Below are positions 43,890 to 52,180 of a stretch of DNA of 64,000 nt, piece by piece. Within the stretch, counting starts at the first letter, position 1, and each line of letters opens with the position of its first letter. Both the position numbers and the translations under genes were made by a program. This stretch comes from Pseudomonas sp. VD-NE ins (GTDB taxonomy: Bacteria > Pseudomonadota > Gammaproteobacteria > Pseudomonadales > Pseudomonadaceae): positions 3,181,001 through 3,245,000 of the forward strand of contig NZ_CP134772.1 of NCBI RefSeq assembly GCF_031882575.1. The letters run 5' to 3'. The notes under the pieces were generated by a model. That model was not told the origin of the DNA, did no database searches, and was given only the letters and a program-made list of their open reading frames with translations.

Positions 43890-44678
43890 CTACTGAAAAC
43901 TGTTGAGCCGCTCCTGAAGGTCTTTAGCGATACCTTCTAGCCCCGGGTAAATGAAGGCATGTGTTATTCCGTAAAGCGCAAGCTCCCGTTTCATATCCAT
44001 CCTGACTTCGAAAGGAATGCTGTACTTGGTAATCCTTCCCCATTTCAATGGTTCAAAGGGATTCTGTTGAATTGAGAAAAGCCCGCCTTGAGAAGAAATT
44101 CTCGGTGTCACATGACTTGCGAAGAATAGTCCGTCGCTTTCGAATGGCTGTGAAGCGAATGTATTGAGTGGAGGGTGCTTGACTCGCATGACATAGAATG
44201 CGGCTGAGCCATTGAATTCTTCGGTACTTAATTGTTCTCTTTTCAGCCAGTCGGCATCAATCATTTCGCCCACTGCAAAATACAGTGCAACAAGAGGGTT
44301 TGTCGTCCAATCCAATAAGCGTGTCGGCAGACCATGATGCTGCGCCAGCGCCAGCCAGTCCCATTCCGAATCCGGCACAGCACTGAGGTAGGGCCTGGCC
44401 GCAGCCTTGAAACGCTGCAATGCTTCGCGCTCGTTCACAATGCTTACCGGATATCGCAGATCAAGAACCAGCTTTCCATCTACTGACGGGACTGGTTGCG
44501 CCACCAATCGAGCTATCTTTGGTTTCAACGAGTAGTCACTACGTCGTTCACCCCTAAAAAAATAGCCATCATCCAGCGCAATGTCGCGAAGGACACTACG
44601 CAGTTCTTCAAAAGACGTGAGCGTTCGATTTTCCAAGTCCGTTCCCTGGTGTTTGAGATGAACGCGGATTTTATACAT
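43890..44678 (-). CDS. FRG-domain protein
   Basis: A 262-residue cytoplasmic protein with the FRG domain: YFFRGERRSDYSLKPK (FRG at 41-43) and LAQHHGLPTRLLDWTTNPLV (about 111-130, continuing into ALYFA). These are the two defining blocks of the family. Its biochemical role is not established. It is found in accessory regions of many bacteria. Base composition is lower in GC than the flanks and the ribosome site is weak, both consistent with horizontal gain. It converges with the PD-(D/E)XK-like gene. Confidence 0.82.
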   Translation of the reverse strand: MYKIRVHLKHQGTDLENRTLTSFEELRSVLRDIALDDGYFFRGERRSDYSLKPKIARLVAQPVPSVDGKLVLDLRYPVSIVNEREALQRFKAAARPYLSAVPDSEWDWLALAQHHGLPTRLLDWTTNPLVALYFAVGEMIDADWLKREQLSTEEFNGSAAFYVMRVKHPPLNTFASQPFESDGLFFASHVTPRISSQGGLFSIQQNPFEPLKWGRITKYSIPFEVRMDMKRELALYGITHAFIYPGLEGIAKDLQERLNSFQ

Positions 44679-44826
44679 TCACGACGAAACGATGTAGCCG
44701 ACATTGAATGCGCGTTGATGAAATCAGAGGATCTCAAGAAAGGATGCAGAGAGGGCTGACATCATTGACTCAGGTCCGCCATAAAGGTACCTGCGAGATA
44801 CGTAATTTAACATAATATACATTACA

Positions 44827-44843
44827 CGTAACAAGATGTTACG
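44827..44843. promoter_or_regulatory. Perfect inverted repeat in an AT-rich gap
   Basis: CGTAACA and TGTTACG flank AGA. It lies in an AT-rich stretch about 150 bases upstream of the FRG gene start. Could be an operator or the end of an older element. Confidence 0.3.
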
Positions 44844-44927
44844 AGATCAGCCCGGTTGCACAGTGGATTTCAACCTGCAGAATCGCCCTGAATCCGATCC
44901 ACAGCTTTTCCTTGAATTCGACGGCGC

Positions 44928-45443
44928 TCAACCCTCATCACGCGTCAGCCTTTCAATCAGCGTTCGATGCTGTGGAAATTGTTGCGTGAGTTTCTGCCGA
45001 TCACCCATTTCCATATCGGCAAAATCAAATCCTGGCGAAACGGCTTCGCTGATCAGCCCAAATTCGTTTTCGCCGTCGAGCAACCGCGAAGCTTTCCATA
45101 TTCCACCCGGTACGTGTAATTGCAAAAGTTGTCCTGCCAGAATGTCGGCGCCCATCACCAATGTCTGCAACGAGCCGTCAGCATGGATAAGGCTGTACTC
45201 AATCGCGTCGCCCAGGTGGAAATAATGCAGGATGTCGGATCGATTGAAATGAAACTGGCCCACCGGTGATTGCTGATCCAGCAGATAGTAAATCGAGGTC
45301 ATCAGATGCCGTGGGCCGTTGGAGGTTTTGAGTGGGTCGCGATGATCGGCCTGATAGGTTCTACGGAAATAGCCACCTTCGAGGTGCGGCTGCAGATCCA
45401 ACGTTTTGATAATGTCTCCAGCTTTGGCTTCACGCATGATCAT
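44928..45443 (-). CDS. DUF985 cupin-family protein
   Basis: A 171-residue single-domain cupin of the DUF985 family: PHLEGGYFRRTYQ near the start, TSIYYLL, FHFNRSDILHYFHLGD and LLQLHVPGGIWKAS. The conserved His residues fit a metal or ligand pocket in the beta barrel. Function in bacteria is unclear; some relatives bind sugars or act in secondary metabolism. GGAGA precedes the ATG. An extended dyad lies upstream at 45476-45516. Confidence 0.85.
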   Translation of the reverse strand: MIMREAKAGDIIKTLDLQPHLEGGYFRRTYQADHRDPLKTSNGPRHLMTSIYYLLDQQSPVGQFHFNRSDILHYFHLGDAIEYSLIHADGSLQTLVMGADILAGQLLQLHVPGGIWKASRLLDGENEFGLISEAVSPGFDFADMEMGDRQKLTQQFPQHRTLIERLTRDEG

Positions 45444-45475
45444 GGTCTCTTCTCCGTAGAATATGATGCTATTTT

Positions 45476-45516
45476 ACGTTAACTCGACTAAACCGCCATT
45501 TAGTGTAGTTAAACGT
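45476..45516. promoter_or_regulatory. Long imperfect dyad upstream of the cupin gene
   Basis: Left arm ACGTTAACTCGACTAAA and right arm TTTAGTGTAGTTAAACGT pair over about 17 positions with a few mismatches around CCGCCA. It lies 33-73 bases upstream of the cupin ATG. Size suits a dimeric repressor site or a hairpin in the leader. Confidence 0.4.
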
Positions 45517-45614
45517 GAACCGCAAGGTCTGCGTCTAACTCATCCCTTTTCATCACTTTCCTCCATTTAAAAAGCCAGCCCGCCCAGTGCGAAAATCTTT
45601 TTCGAACTGGGCTG

Positions 45615-46004
45615 TTACGGTCCAGGTCGGGGGCTGAGCTCGATTGGCGTGGTTTCAATCAAGCGCTTTGACACAATCATCGACTTGGTAGTGGCAGCGT
45701 ACTTTTTGAAGTGCGGCGATTCGATATGGCTTCGGTATGCCGAATCGCTGGCGTAGATTTCGAAGAAATGAAACCAGTTCGGGCGGTCGACTTCGGCGAC
45801 AGCATAGATTGATATAACGCCCGGCTCTGTTCGAGTCGATTCTGAGATCTCTTCTTTGACTGCGGCTTGATAGGCCGCAACCTGTGCAGGATCGATTTCG
45901 AGTTGCGCGATGCGCACCACCAAGCCATTTTCCTCGTCGGCCACGGCTCCTCCTGCAAGTAATCCTGCCAATGCGACCATACCTAATAAACGTTTACCTA
46001 TCAT
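45615..46004 (-). CDS. Exported antibiotic biosynthesis monooxygenase (ABM) domain protein
   Basis: A 129-residue protein with a signal peptide (MIGKRLLGMVALAGLLAGGA, cut near VADEE) and one ABM ferredoxin-like domain: RIAQLEIDPAQVAAYQ, TEPGVISIYAV, WFHFFEIYASDSAYRSH and SPHFKKY. ABM domains act as small monooxygenases or quinol-handling enzymes. Exported forms are of unknown role. AAGGAGG stands ahead of the ATG. It is monocistronic. Confidence 0.85.
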   Translation of the reverse strand: MIGKRLLGMVALAGLLAGGAVADEENGLVVRIAQLEIDPAQVAAYQAAVKEEISESTRTEPGVISIYAVAEVDRPNWFHFFEIYASDSAYRSHIESPHFKKYAATTKSMIVSKRLIETTPIELSPRPGP

Positions 46005-46131
46005 GTTTCCCCTCCTTCACTGCGGCAGCGCATACTCCCGCGCAAGGTCGATGGTGTTTTGAGTAATCGGCAATAACATCCATGGGGCAGCCTCTTGGTA
46101 AAGGGCGACGCTTTTTCCCTGTGAAGGTCTT

Positions 46132-46167
46132 TGTCCACCGACCGCTTCTGGCCGATTTCGTCTGTCG
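46132..46167 (+). repeat. Dispersed intergenic repeat, copy 2
   Basis: TGTCCACCGACCGCTTCTGG followed by CCGATTTCGTCTGTCG. Shares the CCGCTTYTGGCCG core with the other five copies. It lies in the gap between the ABM and SDR genes. Confidence 0.6.
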
Positions 46168-46228
46168 AGCGCTTCGAGACCGCAGACTGACAGATTAACA
46201 ACGCTGGCTGAAAATCCACTTCGTATCG

Positions 46229-46945
46229 CTATTTCCCACCGAGACTCCCTCCTCCATCGACGCTGATCACCTGGCCGGTAACGAAGGATGCCCCCTCGCT
46301 TAGCAGGAAGGTAATCAGCGAGGCCACTTCTGATGGCGTGCCCAGTCTTTGCATCGGAATCGTGGAGAGTATCTGACGCTCGCCCTCACTGCCCACGGGC
46401 CGGTTTTTTCGGAAAAGCTCGGTGTCTATAGGGCCCGGTGCGACTGCATTGACCGTAATGCCAGTGGGCGCCAACTCAAGTGCCCACGTACGCGTGATAC
46501 CCACCAATGCGCTTTTTGCGGCAGCGTAAGCTGTTCTGTCACGGGCTCCAAAAATGGCACGGCTGCAGACATTCACGATGCGTCCTGCAGACGATCGCTT
46601 CAGAGACGGCAAGCAAGCCTGGGTGATTTGTACCGAGGCTCTGACATTCAGGTCAAAAACGTTTTGGAGTGTTTCGAGTTCAAGCGTTTCCAGGCTTTGC
46701 GGAGACGCAACGCCTGCGTTATTGACGACGGCATCAATGGAAGTCCGCTCCAGGAGTTTCTCGAGCACTTCACCCGTTTGCTGAGCATCGGATAAATCAC
46801 AGAGCAACAGCTTCCCGGGAAAATCATCAACCGGATGCCTGGCAATGCCGACCACATTCCAGCCTGCCTGATTCAACTGAGTACTGAGTGCAAAACCGAT
46901 CCCTTTGGTGGCACCAGTGACCAGTGCCGTTCGGCTGTTGTTCAT
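46229..46945 (-). CDS. Short-chain dehydrogenase/reductase (FabG-like)
   Basis: A 238-residue classical SDR with TGATKGIG at 9-16, [16 protein letters not shown] with active-site Ser, and YAAAK (catalytic Tyr and Lys). The C-terminal [10 protein letters not shown] is typical of FabG-like reductases. The ATG at 46945 follows GAGAGGG; the extra upstream frame is not used. Substrate unknown. It sits alone in a variable stretch. Confidence 0.88.
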   Translation of the reverse strand: MNNSRTALVTGATKGIGFALSTQLNQAGWNVVGIARHPVDDFPGKLLLCDLSDAQQTGEVLEKLLERTSIDAVVNNAGVASPQSLETLELETLQNVFDLNVRASVQITQACLPSLKRSSAGRIVNVCSRAIFGARDRTAYAAAKSALVGITRTWALELAPTGITVNAVAPGPIDTELFRKNRPVGSEGERQILSTIPMQRLGTPSEVASLITFLLSEGASFVTGQVISVDGGGSLGGK

Positions 46946-47119
46946 GGTTACCCTCTCATCTTCCGACGCCAGCCCCATTGATAACACTTCAGAACCCTAT
47001 CCGACAGACAGGCTTTTCTTGGTATTCGAGACACGTTTTCGAGGCGGCTCGTCCAACAGCCGTTTATATTCCCGGCCAAATCGATGGGCGCTTTCATCGA
47101 AGCTGGCTACGCCCAGGCA

Positions 47120-48136
47120 TCAAAGCTTTCTGCTTTGAAGCCAGTTATCAATGGCAACAACGAGTTCTGACTTACACTCCAGCGGCAGCCAGTGCGCGCC
47201 TGGCAGGCTCGTTATGGTGAGGTCTGCACAAGCCGCCCGCATCGGGTCGGCCAATCGATTGCCCTTGATATTGTTCATCTGGTCGTAGTCGCCGTTCACA
47301 AACAGCACAGGCAATGACAACCTGCCGCCATCCGGCGCGCGACGAGCGTAGGCGATGTTGGCGTCATCGTTTAGATACCATGCGCAGGGAGAGCGGAAGC
47401 CTCGCTCCTCGAATGCCTGCAGCAGTGCGGAGAAGTCCGTCACTGGCCAGAGCGCCAGATCAGGCTGCATAGGCGGCGCACGATGACTGACGCCGAACCG
47501 CCCTCCTTTGCGTGTCACTTCGGCATTCGACGCGACCTTGCCAATACTCGCCGGGTCTCCACGTCGATAAATCGAAGCCAGCGATGCCGCTTTGTCCGCG
47601 TCCAGATCAGCGACGGCGGATGTGAAGTGCGTGTTGTAGTAGCGGTAATAGTCCCATTGACCATCAGGATACTGATTGGCTGGATAGATCGCCCGGTCAA
47701 CCAGTGGAATCAGCGTCGATAATGCGTTCGTGTCGGGGAAATACGGCACGGAGATCAGCACCACGCCGCGACTACGCTGTGGTTCGTGAGCCACCAATTC
47801 ACCGGCCACTACACTGCCCCAATCGTGGCCAACCCAGACAGCGGGCTTGCCGTCCAGATGGTCATGAAGTTCGGCCATGTCCGCCACGATTTTTTCCATC
47901 GTATATTCACCGGTGGATTCTGGCGCGGCAGAACGGCCATAGCCGCGCATATCCGGTGCAACGCAGTGCCAGCCTTTTGCAGCGAACGCTTCCATTTGCG
48001 TGCGCCAGACCAGGCTAATCTCCGGCCAACCATGCAGGAACATCATCAGCGGCCCGTCGTCTGGCCCGGACTCCAAATAATGCGTCGTATGGCGCGGGGT
48101 ACTGAAAATGCGTGAGGTCAGCGTGAGTGTGGACAT
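47120..48136 (-). CDS. Alpha/beta hydrolase, epoxide hydrolase-like
   Basis: A 338-residue alpha/beta hydrolase. HGWP at 35-38 forms the oxyanion region, GHDWG at 103-107 holds nucleophile Asp105, and PGAHWLPLE near residue 317 holds the catalytic His. HGWP plus an Asp nucleophile is the epoxide hydrolase/haloalkane dehalogenase pattern. A cap domain with YYRYYN supplies possible epoxide-protonating Tyr residues. GGGGAG precedes the ATG. Substrate unknown. Confidence 0.88.
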   Translation of the reverse strand: MSTLTLTSRIFSTPRHTTHYLESGPDDGPLMMFLHGWPEISLVWRTQMEAFAAKGWHCVAPDMRGYGRSAAPESTGEYTMEKIVADMAELHDHLDGKPAVWVGHDWGSVVAGELVAHEPQRSRGVVLISVPYFPDTNALSTLIPLVDRAIYPANQYPDGQWDYYRYYNTHFTSAVADLDADKAASLASIYRRGDPASIGKVASNAEVTRKGGRFGVSHRAPPMQPDLALWPVTDFSALLQAFEERGFRSPCAWYLNDDANIAYARRAPDGGRLSLPVLFVNGDYDQMNNIKGNRLADPMRAACADLTITSLPGAHWLPLECKSELVVAIDNWLQSRKL

Positions 48137-48391
48137 GAGAACTCCCCTGCGTTATCGCCGGACATGTGTACAGCGGCTGCGCCCCTATTGAAAAGTAGAG
48201 ACCGCCGACTGGGCGATAAGGTCATTGTCCATTTTTACCTTGGCGATCAAGTGATATCCATGCATCCCGCCAACATTCACTACCACCTCGCGATCATGTG
48301 TCGCAGTGAGATTAATGGCTTGATCAACCCCAGGCCCCACAAATCAGGCGCTCTATACTGGCCTTCCAGGATGGTAAATTGAGCGCAAAAT

Positions 48392-48874
48392 ATGCCCGTC
48401 ACACCCAATCAAAATTTCCCAGTCATATTGGTCTTGGCTCAACAAAGCGACTTGGACAATCTGGTAGCCATTCGAATTGAGGCCATGCGCGAAAGTCTGG
48501 AGCGTGTTGGGCGATTTGATCCGGTGCGTGCGCGTGAGCGGTTTCTTAGCGGTTTTGAAGCTCACAACACACACTACATCGAGGTATCTGGAGAGAGGGT
48601 TGGTTTTGTAGTGGTCAAGCATCACCACAATGAACTCTTGCTCGACCACTTGTATGTGAGACCGAGCGCGCAAGGATCAGGTATAGGCTCTGTTGTTCTC
48701 ACTCAGATTTTCAAAGTGGCGGATGCGGCTGCGCTCCCTATTAAAGTTGGAGCTCTCAAAGAAAGCGCTTCGAATCGCTTTTATATCCGCCATGGCTTCC
48801 AATTCGTCGAAAGCGGTGAATTCGACAATTATTATGTTCGTCAGAGCGTACCGGCGGCTGGCCCAGCTTGCTAG
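48392..48874 (+). CDS. GNAT-family N-acetyltransferase
   Basis: A 160-residue acetyltransferase. LLLDHLYVRPSAQGSGIGS (about 86-104) is the acetyl-CoA pyrophosphate loop (Q-x-x-G-x-G/A type), followed by SASNRFYIRHGF-like KESASNRFYIRHGF for motif B. Target molecule is not known. The ribosome site is weak. It stands alone between oppositely directed genes. Confidence 0.82.
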   Translation: MPVTPNQNFPVILVLAQQSDLDNLVAIRIEAMRESLERVGRFDPVRARERFLSGFEAHNTHYIEVSGERVGFVVVKHHHNELLLDHLYVRPSAQGSGIGSVVLTQIFKVADAAALPIKVGALKESASNRFYIRHGFQFVESGEFDNYYVRQSVPAAGPAC

Positions 48875-49027
48875 CTGGAGGTGACGCACCTCAAGGTACG
48901 TTTTTACATCCCTGTCGCTGAATGGTCGTTCGATAGAACGCCGCCCTGTATCGACGGCGCAAAGTTTGGGCACACGAGCAGCCGACTAATCCCGATAGAG
49001 TGCTATTCGCCTTCGTGTCGCCAAAGG

Positions 49028-50107
49028 TCAGAGGGCCTGGCCCTTGGCTATGCAATACGTGTTGACGAACATTGCAGTGTGCTGCAAAGACTGGCGTATA
49101 TCCGGTTTGGCTATTCCATGCCTGTTGGCAAATTGCTCAACCGCCGCCGTATTAAAACGAGTGGTCTGGATAAAATCCAGAGCTTCGGGTTTTGAATTCA
49201 AGAACCTCGCTACGGGAGGAATACTCAGTAGCAGCTTCAGCAATCGAAGTGAAATGTGATGCTTGGGAGACTTTAATCCCAAAGGTTGTGCAACCTGTTT
49301 CAGGAGTTCTCGCAGGTTTGGCGTCTGGTCATCAAGCGCCAGCAGTTCCTGACCCACCATGGCAGGATCAAACGCACAAACTGCCACCAGTTCAGCCAGG
49401 TAATCCACGGTGACCAGTGGCAGCCAGTGCCTGGCGGTGCCGGGCACCGCAGCCAGCTTGCCCTGCACAAGGTTGCGTATCAACTCCACCAGCGGCTGAC
49501 CGTCAAGGATATGCCCTGTGCGGCTGTGGCCACAGACCGTCGCAGGATGGACAACAGTAAATTCCCCGCCCTTGGCTGCCATGACCTCCAGGGTCGCAAA
49601 ATGCGCCTCCAGCTTGCTTCCTTCGTAACCACCGACACGCCGGTAGACGGCAGGCCAATTCGTCCGTTGCGGATAACGAGCGTCAATTCCGATGCGTTGT
49701 AGGTGTTCATGATTTTTCAGCATGTAGCCGCCGATCATCACTAAACGGCTTTTTTGCTCAGCCGCCAACAGCGCCACGCGCTTTGCCCCTTCGACGTTCA
49801 CCGCACGAGAGTGCTCCACTGAAAGCCCCCATGCGAAGTGCGCGCCCAAATGGAACATGACGCTGGCGCGCCTCAGCACTTCTCGGTCAGCAACGCTCAG
49901 CCCGAGGTTGTCTTGTTCCAGATCGCCAGCGACGGCGAATACCCGGGTTGCGCACCCGCCCAAATTATCGACTTGCTCGCGCAAGGCTGCCAGTCGCTCC
50001 GGGCGACGCATCAACACCCGAACGGCGTGACCTTTCGCACTCAGGTTCGCCACTAAATGTTGACCGATGAAACCAGTCCCGCCTGTGACAAAGCACTCCA
50101 CGCTCAT
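49028..50107 (-). CDS. NAD-dependent epimerase/dehydratase (extended SDR)
   Basis: A 359-residue extended SDR with the nucleotide motif VTGGTGFIGQHL near the start and YRRVGGYEGSKLEAH, in which Tyr and Lys of YxxxK-like YEGSK are kept. It resembles dihydroflavonol reductase-like and hopanoid-associated epimerases. Two ATGs are six bases apart; AAGGA lies eight bases before the second (50107) but only two before the first (50113), so the second is preferred. It is divergent from a MerR regulator, with a MerR-type operator between them. Confidence 0.82.
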   Translation of the reverse strand: MSVECFVTGGTGFIGQHLVANLSAKGHAVRVLMRRPERLAALREQVDNLGGCATRVFAVAGDLEQDNLGLSVADREVLRRASVMFHLGAHFAWGLSVEHSRAVNVEGAKRVALLAAEQKSRLVMIGGYMLKNHEHLQRIGIDARYPQRTNWPAVYRRVGGYEGSKLEAHFATLEVMAAKGGEFTVVHPATVCGHSRTGHILDGQPLVELIRNLVQGKLAAVPGTARHWLPLVTVDYLAELVAVCAFDPAMVGQELLALDDQTPNLRELLKQVAQPLGLKSPKHHISLRLLKLLLSIPPVARFLNSKPEALDFIQTTRFNTAAVEQFANRHGIAKPDIRQSLQHTAMFVNTYCIAKGQAL

Positions 50108-50141
50108 TTCCATGTTCCTTGTTGAAGGTGAGAAATCAAGC

Positions 50142-50170
50142 GTAAAGTATCGACCCCACTCTACAGTCAA
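50142..50170 (-). promoter_or_regulatory. MerR-type operator and -35 element
   Basis: On the minus strand TTGACT is followed by the near-symmetric GTAGAGT-N9-ACTTTAC. A dyad inside the -35/-10 spacer is the hallmark of MerR-controlled promoters. It drives toward the epimerase gene and abuts the divergent merR-type gene. The -10 is weak. Confidence 0.5.
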
Positions 50171-50181
50171 GCGGTGTTTCC

Positions 50182-50586
50182 ATGAAAATCGGCGAACTTG
50201 AAGCGCGCAGCGGCGCCAGCCGCCATACGTTGCGTTACTACGAGCAAATCGGCCTGATCTCACCGCTGCGGCAAACCAACAACTATCGCGTTTACAACGA
50301 GCAAACTCTGCAGGATCTGGACTTTATCCAGCGCGCGCAAAGCATGGGGTTTTCTCTGGGGGAAATAGGCGAGATTCTGGATGCGCAGCGCAACAAGCTG
50401 ATCGATTGTGCTGAAGGCGCGAAGCTGATTGAAAAGAAGATGGCCGACATCAAACAGAAAATCGCCAACCTCCAAAGCATTTATCGGTATCTGGATGAAG
50501 AGCGTGCAACCCTGGAAGCCAGTGCCGCCAAGCAACTTGAGCTTCAGCGACTGAGCAACTCTGCCAATCGCACGATTCGACAGTGA
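50182..50586 (+). CDS. MerR-family transcriptional regulator
   Basis: A 134-residue MerR regulator: winged helix at residues 1-70 (MKIGELEARSGASRHTLRYY, then LISPLRQTNNYRVY) and a dimerisation helix to about residue 115. There is no metal-binding Cys cluster at the end, so it is not a mercury or copper sensor; a redox or small-molecule trigger is likely. The divergent epimerase gene is the probable target. Confidence 0.9.
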   Translation: MKIGELEARSGASRHTLRYYEQIGLISPLRQTNNYRVYNEQTLQDLDFIQRAQSMGFSLGEIGEILDAQRNKLIDCAEGAKLIEKKMADIKQKIANLQSIYRYLDEERATLEASAAKQLELQRLSNSANRTIRQ

Positions 50587-50794
50587 ACACTGGGCCAGTC
50601 GCGTGGTGGATTGGCTGGAAACCCGAAGCGACGTTGATGCCAAACGTATCGGGCTCGAAGGTGTCTCGTTGGGCGGCTATTACTGCCCGCGAGCGGTTGC
50701 ATTCGAACCACGCTTCGCCTGCGGCGTGGTATGGGGCGCCAACCACGACTGGCGTGATGTGCATCTGCTGGTCGTCCCCTCGCCTGCTCTCTAG
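50573..50794 (+). pseudogene. Fragment of an alpha/beta hydrolase
   Basis: In the frame overlapping the end of the merR-type gene the sequence reads EHWASRVVDWLETRSDVDAK, then RIGLEGVSLGGYYCPRAVA and FACGVVWGANHDW before a stop. GVSLGGYY is the Ser nucleophile elbow of dienelactone hydrolase/peptidase-like alpha/beta hydrolases. Only about 70 residues from the middle of such a protein remain, without start, upstream fold or catalytic His. It is a relic, probably left by deletion. Confidence 0.65.
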
Positions 50795-50830
50795 CCTCTC
50801 TTTGCAGAACAATCACAGAGCGAAGACGCC

Positions 50831-52180
50831 ATGACTGCCCTGCACCTGAAATGCCAGACACTGTTCGACGGCGCTGGAATGGAGACCCGCCAACAACAGA
50901 CATTGATCGTCGAAAACGGCCTGCTCAGTTACGTCGGGCCTACCGCGTTGGCACCCGCTCCCAAGCCAGGCGATACGCAGGTGGATGCAGGGGATAATTT
51001 CGTCATGCCGGGGCTGGTGGATGTGCACACGCATCTGGCCTTCGGTAACGCGCAGAGCGAAGAGGACATTGATCTGTGCACCAGCGACGAATTTCGCGCG
51101 CTGCGCGGGATGTTCTTCGCGCAACACGTGCTGGCCGCCGGCATCACCAGCATGGTCTGCCCCGGCGACAGCGGCCAGCTCAGCATCGCCGTGCGCAATG
51201 CCGTCACCGCAGGTTTATTCGAAGGGCCGAGGATCGCGGCCAGCAGCCGCGTCATCACCAATCGGCAGAGTCTCAATGACTGGTTCCCGAGCCGGGTCGG
51301 CGCCCCGGAATACTTCACCGCCCAATTGGTCACCAGCCGTAGCGACGCCCTCGCGGAGATCCGCAAGCAGGCCAAGGACGGCGTCGACCTGATCAAGATC
51401 GCCATGGACGGCACGCACCGCCGTCCCAACGGCGAAATCATCGCGGCCTTTACCGCCGACGAGACTTTCGAAATGGTCGAGGAAGCGCATCGTCTGGGCT
51501 GCAAGGTCGCCACCCATGCTTACGGTCGCGAAGCCGTGATGTACGCGGCGCGCGCGGGCGTTGATCTGGTCTTTCATGCCTTTTACATGGACGACGCGTG
51601 CATCGAAGCGCTGCTTGAGGCCGGCAGCATCCTTGCCCCGACCATGACGTTCCCGCAGAACACCGTGGATTTCTGCCAGCCCCATGATCCGGCGATCAGC
51701 ACCGGCTATGCCGGTTATTGTGCTCGCACACTGGACGTCGGCTCGGCGGTACTCAAACGCGCCAAAGCGGCGGGTGTTCCGTTCGCCTGCGGCAGTGACA
51801 GCGGTTTTGCGGTGACGCCCTATGGCGAATGGCATGCACGCGAATTGGAGCTGCTGGTGACCCGGCTTGGATTCACCCCGGCCGAAGCGCTGTACGCCGC
51901 GACCGCTGTTGGTGCGCGCTGCATGCCGCGCGGTGAAAGCCTCGGCTCGCTGCAAGTGGGCAAGCAGGCCGACTTCCTCGTGCTCGATGGTTCACCGCTG
52001 AACGACATTCGCATCCTTCAGGATCGTTCGCGCCTGAAGGCCGTTTACAAGGCCGGCCAACCGGTGCGCATGGATCGCAGCCCCTACAACCCCAAGCAAG
52101 TGTCCGATTTCAACTCGCTGAAATGGACCGATCTTTACACCCGCGACCGCGTGGCCCAACTGGGCAAGTGGGCCGTATGA
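50831..52180 (+). CDS. Metal-dependent amidohydrolase (imidazolonepropionase/prolidase-like)
   Basis: A 449-residue amidohydrolase with the metal ligands HTH (His66 and His68 in VDVHTHLAF), a bridging Lys in DLIKIAMDG, His residues in ATHAYGREA and LVFHAFYMDD, and Asp in CGSDSGF. This is the binuclear amidohydrolase pattern of prolidase/imidazolonepropionase-like enzymes. Many act on N-acyl amino acids or dipeptides; the substrate here is unknown. No signal peptide. It begins after the hydrolase relic and its 3' end overlaps the antisense tail of a LysR gene. Confidence 0.87.
   Translation: MTALHLKCQTLFDGAGMETRQQQTLIVENGLLSYVGPTALAPAPKPGDTQVDAGDNFVMPGLVDVHTHLAFGNAQSEEDIDLCTSDEFRALRGMFFAQHVLAAGITSMVCPGDSGQLSIAVRNAVTAGLFEGPRIAASSRVITNRQSLNDWFPSRVGAPEYFTAQLVTSRSDALAEIRKQAKDGVDLIKIAMDGTHRRPNGEIIAAFTADETFEMVEEAHRLGCKVATHAYGREAVMYAARAGVDLVFHAFYMDDACIEALLEAGSILAPTMTFPQNTVDFCQPHDPAISTGYAGYCARTLDVGSAVLKRAKAAGVPFACGSDSGFAVTPYGEWHARELELLVTRLGFTPAEALYAATAVGARCMPRGESLGSLQVGKQADFLVLDGSPLNDIRILQDRSRLKAVYKAGQPVRMDRSPYNPKQVSDFNSLKWTDLYTRDRVAQLGKWAV

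Noticed and set aside
44836..45225. 129-codon plus-strand frame over the cupin gene
   Set aside because: Antisense to the cupin coding sequence, with no domain or ribosome site.
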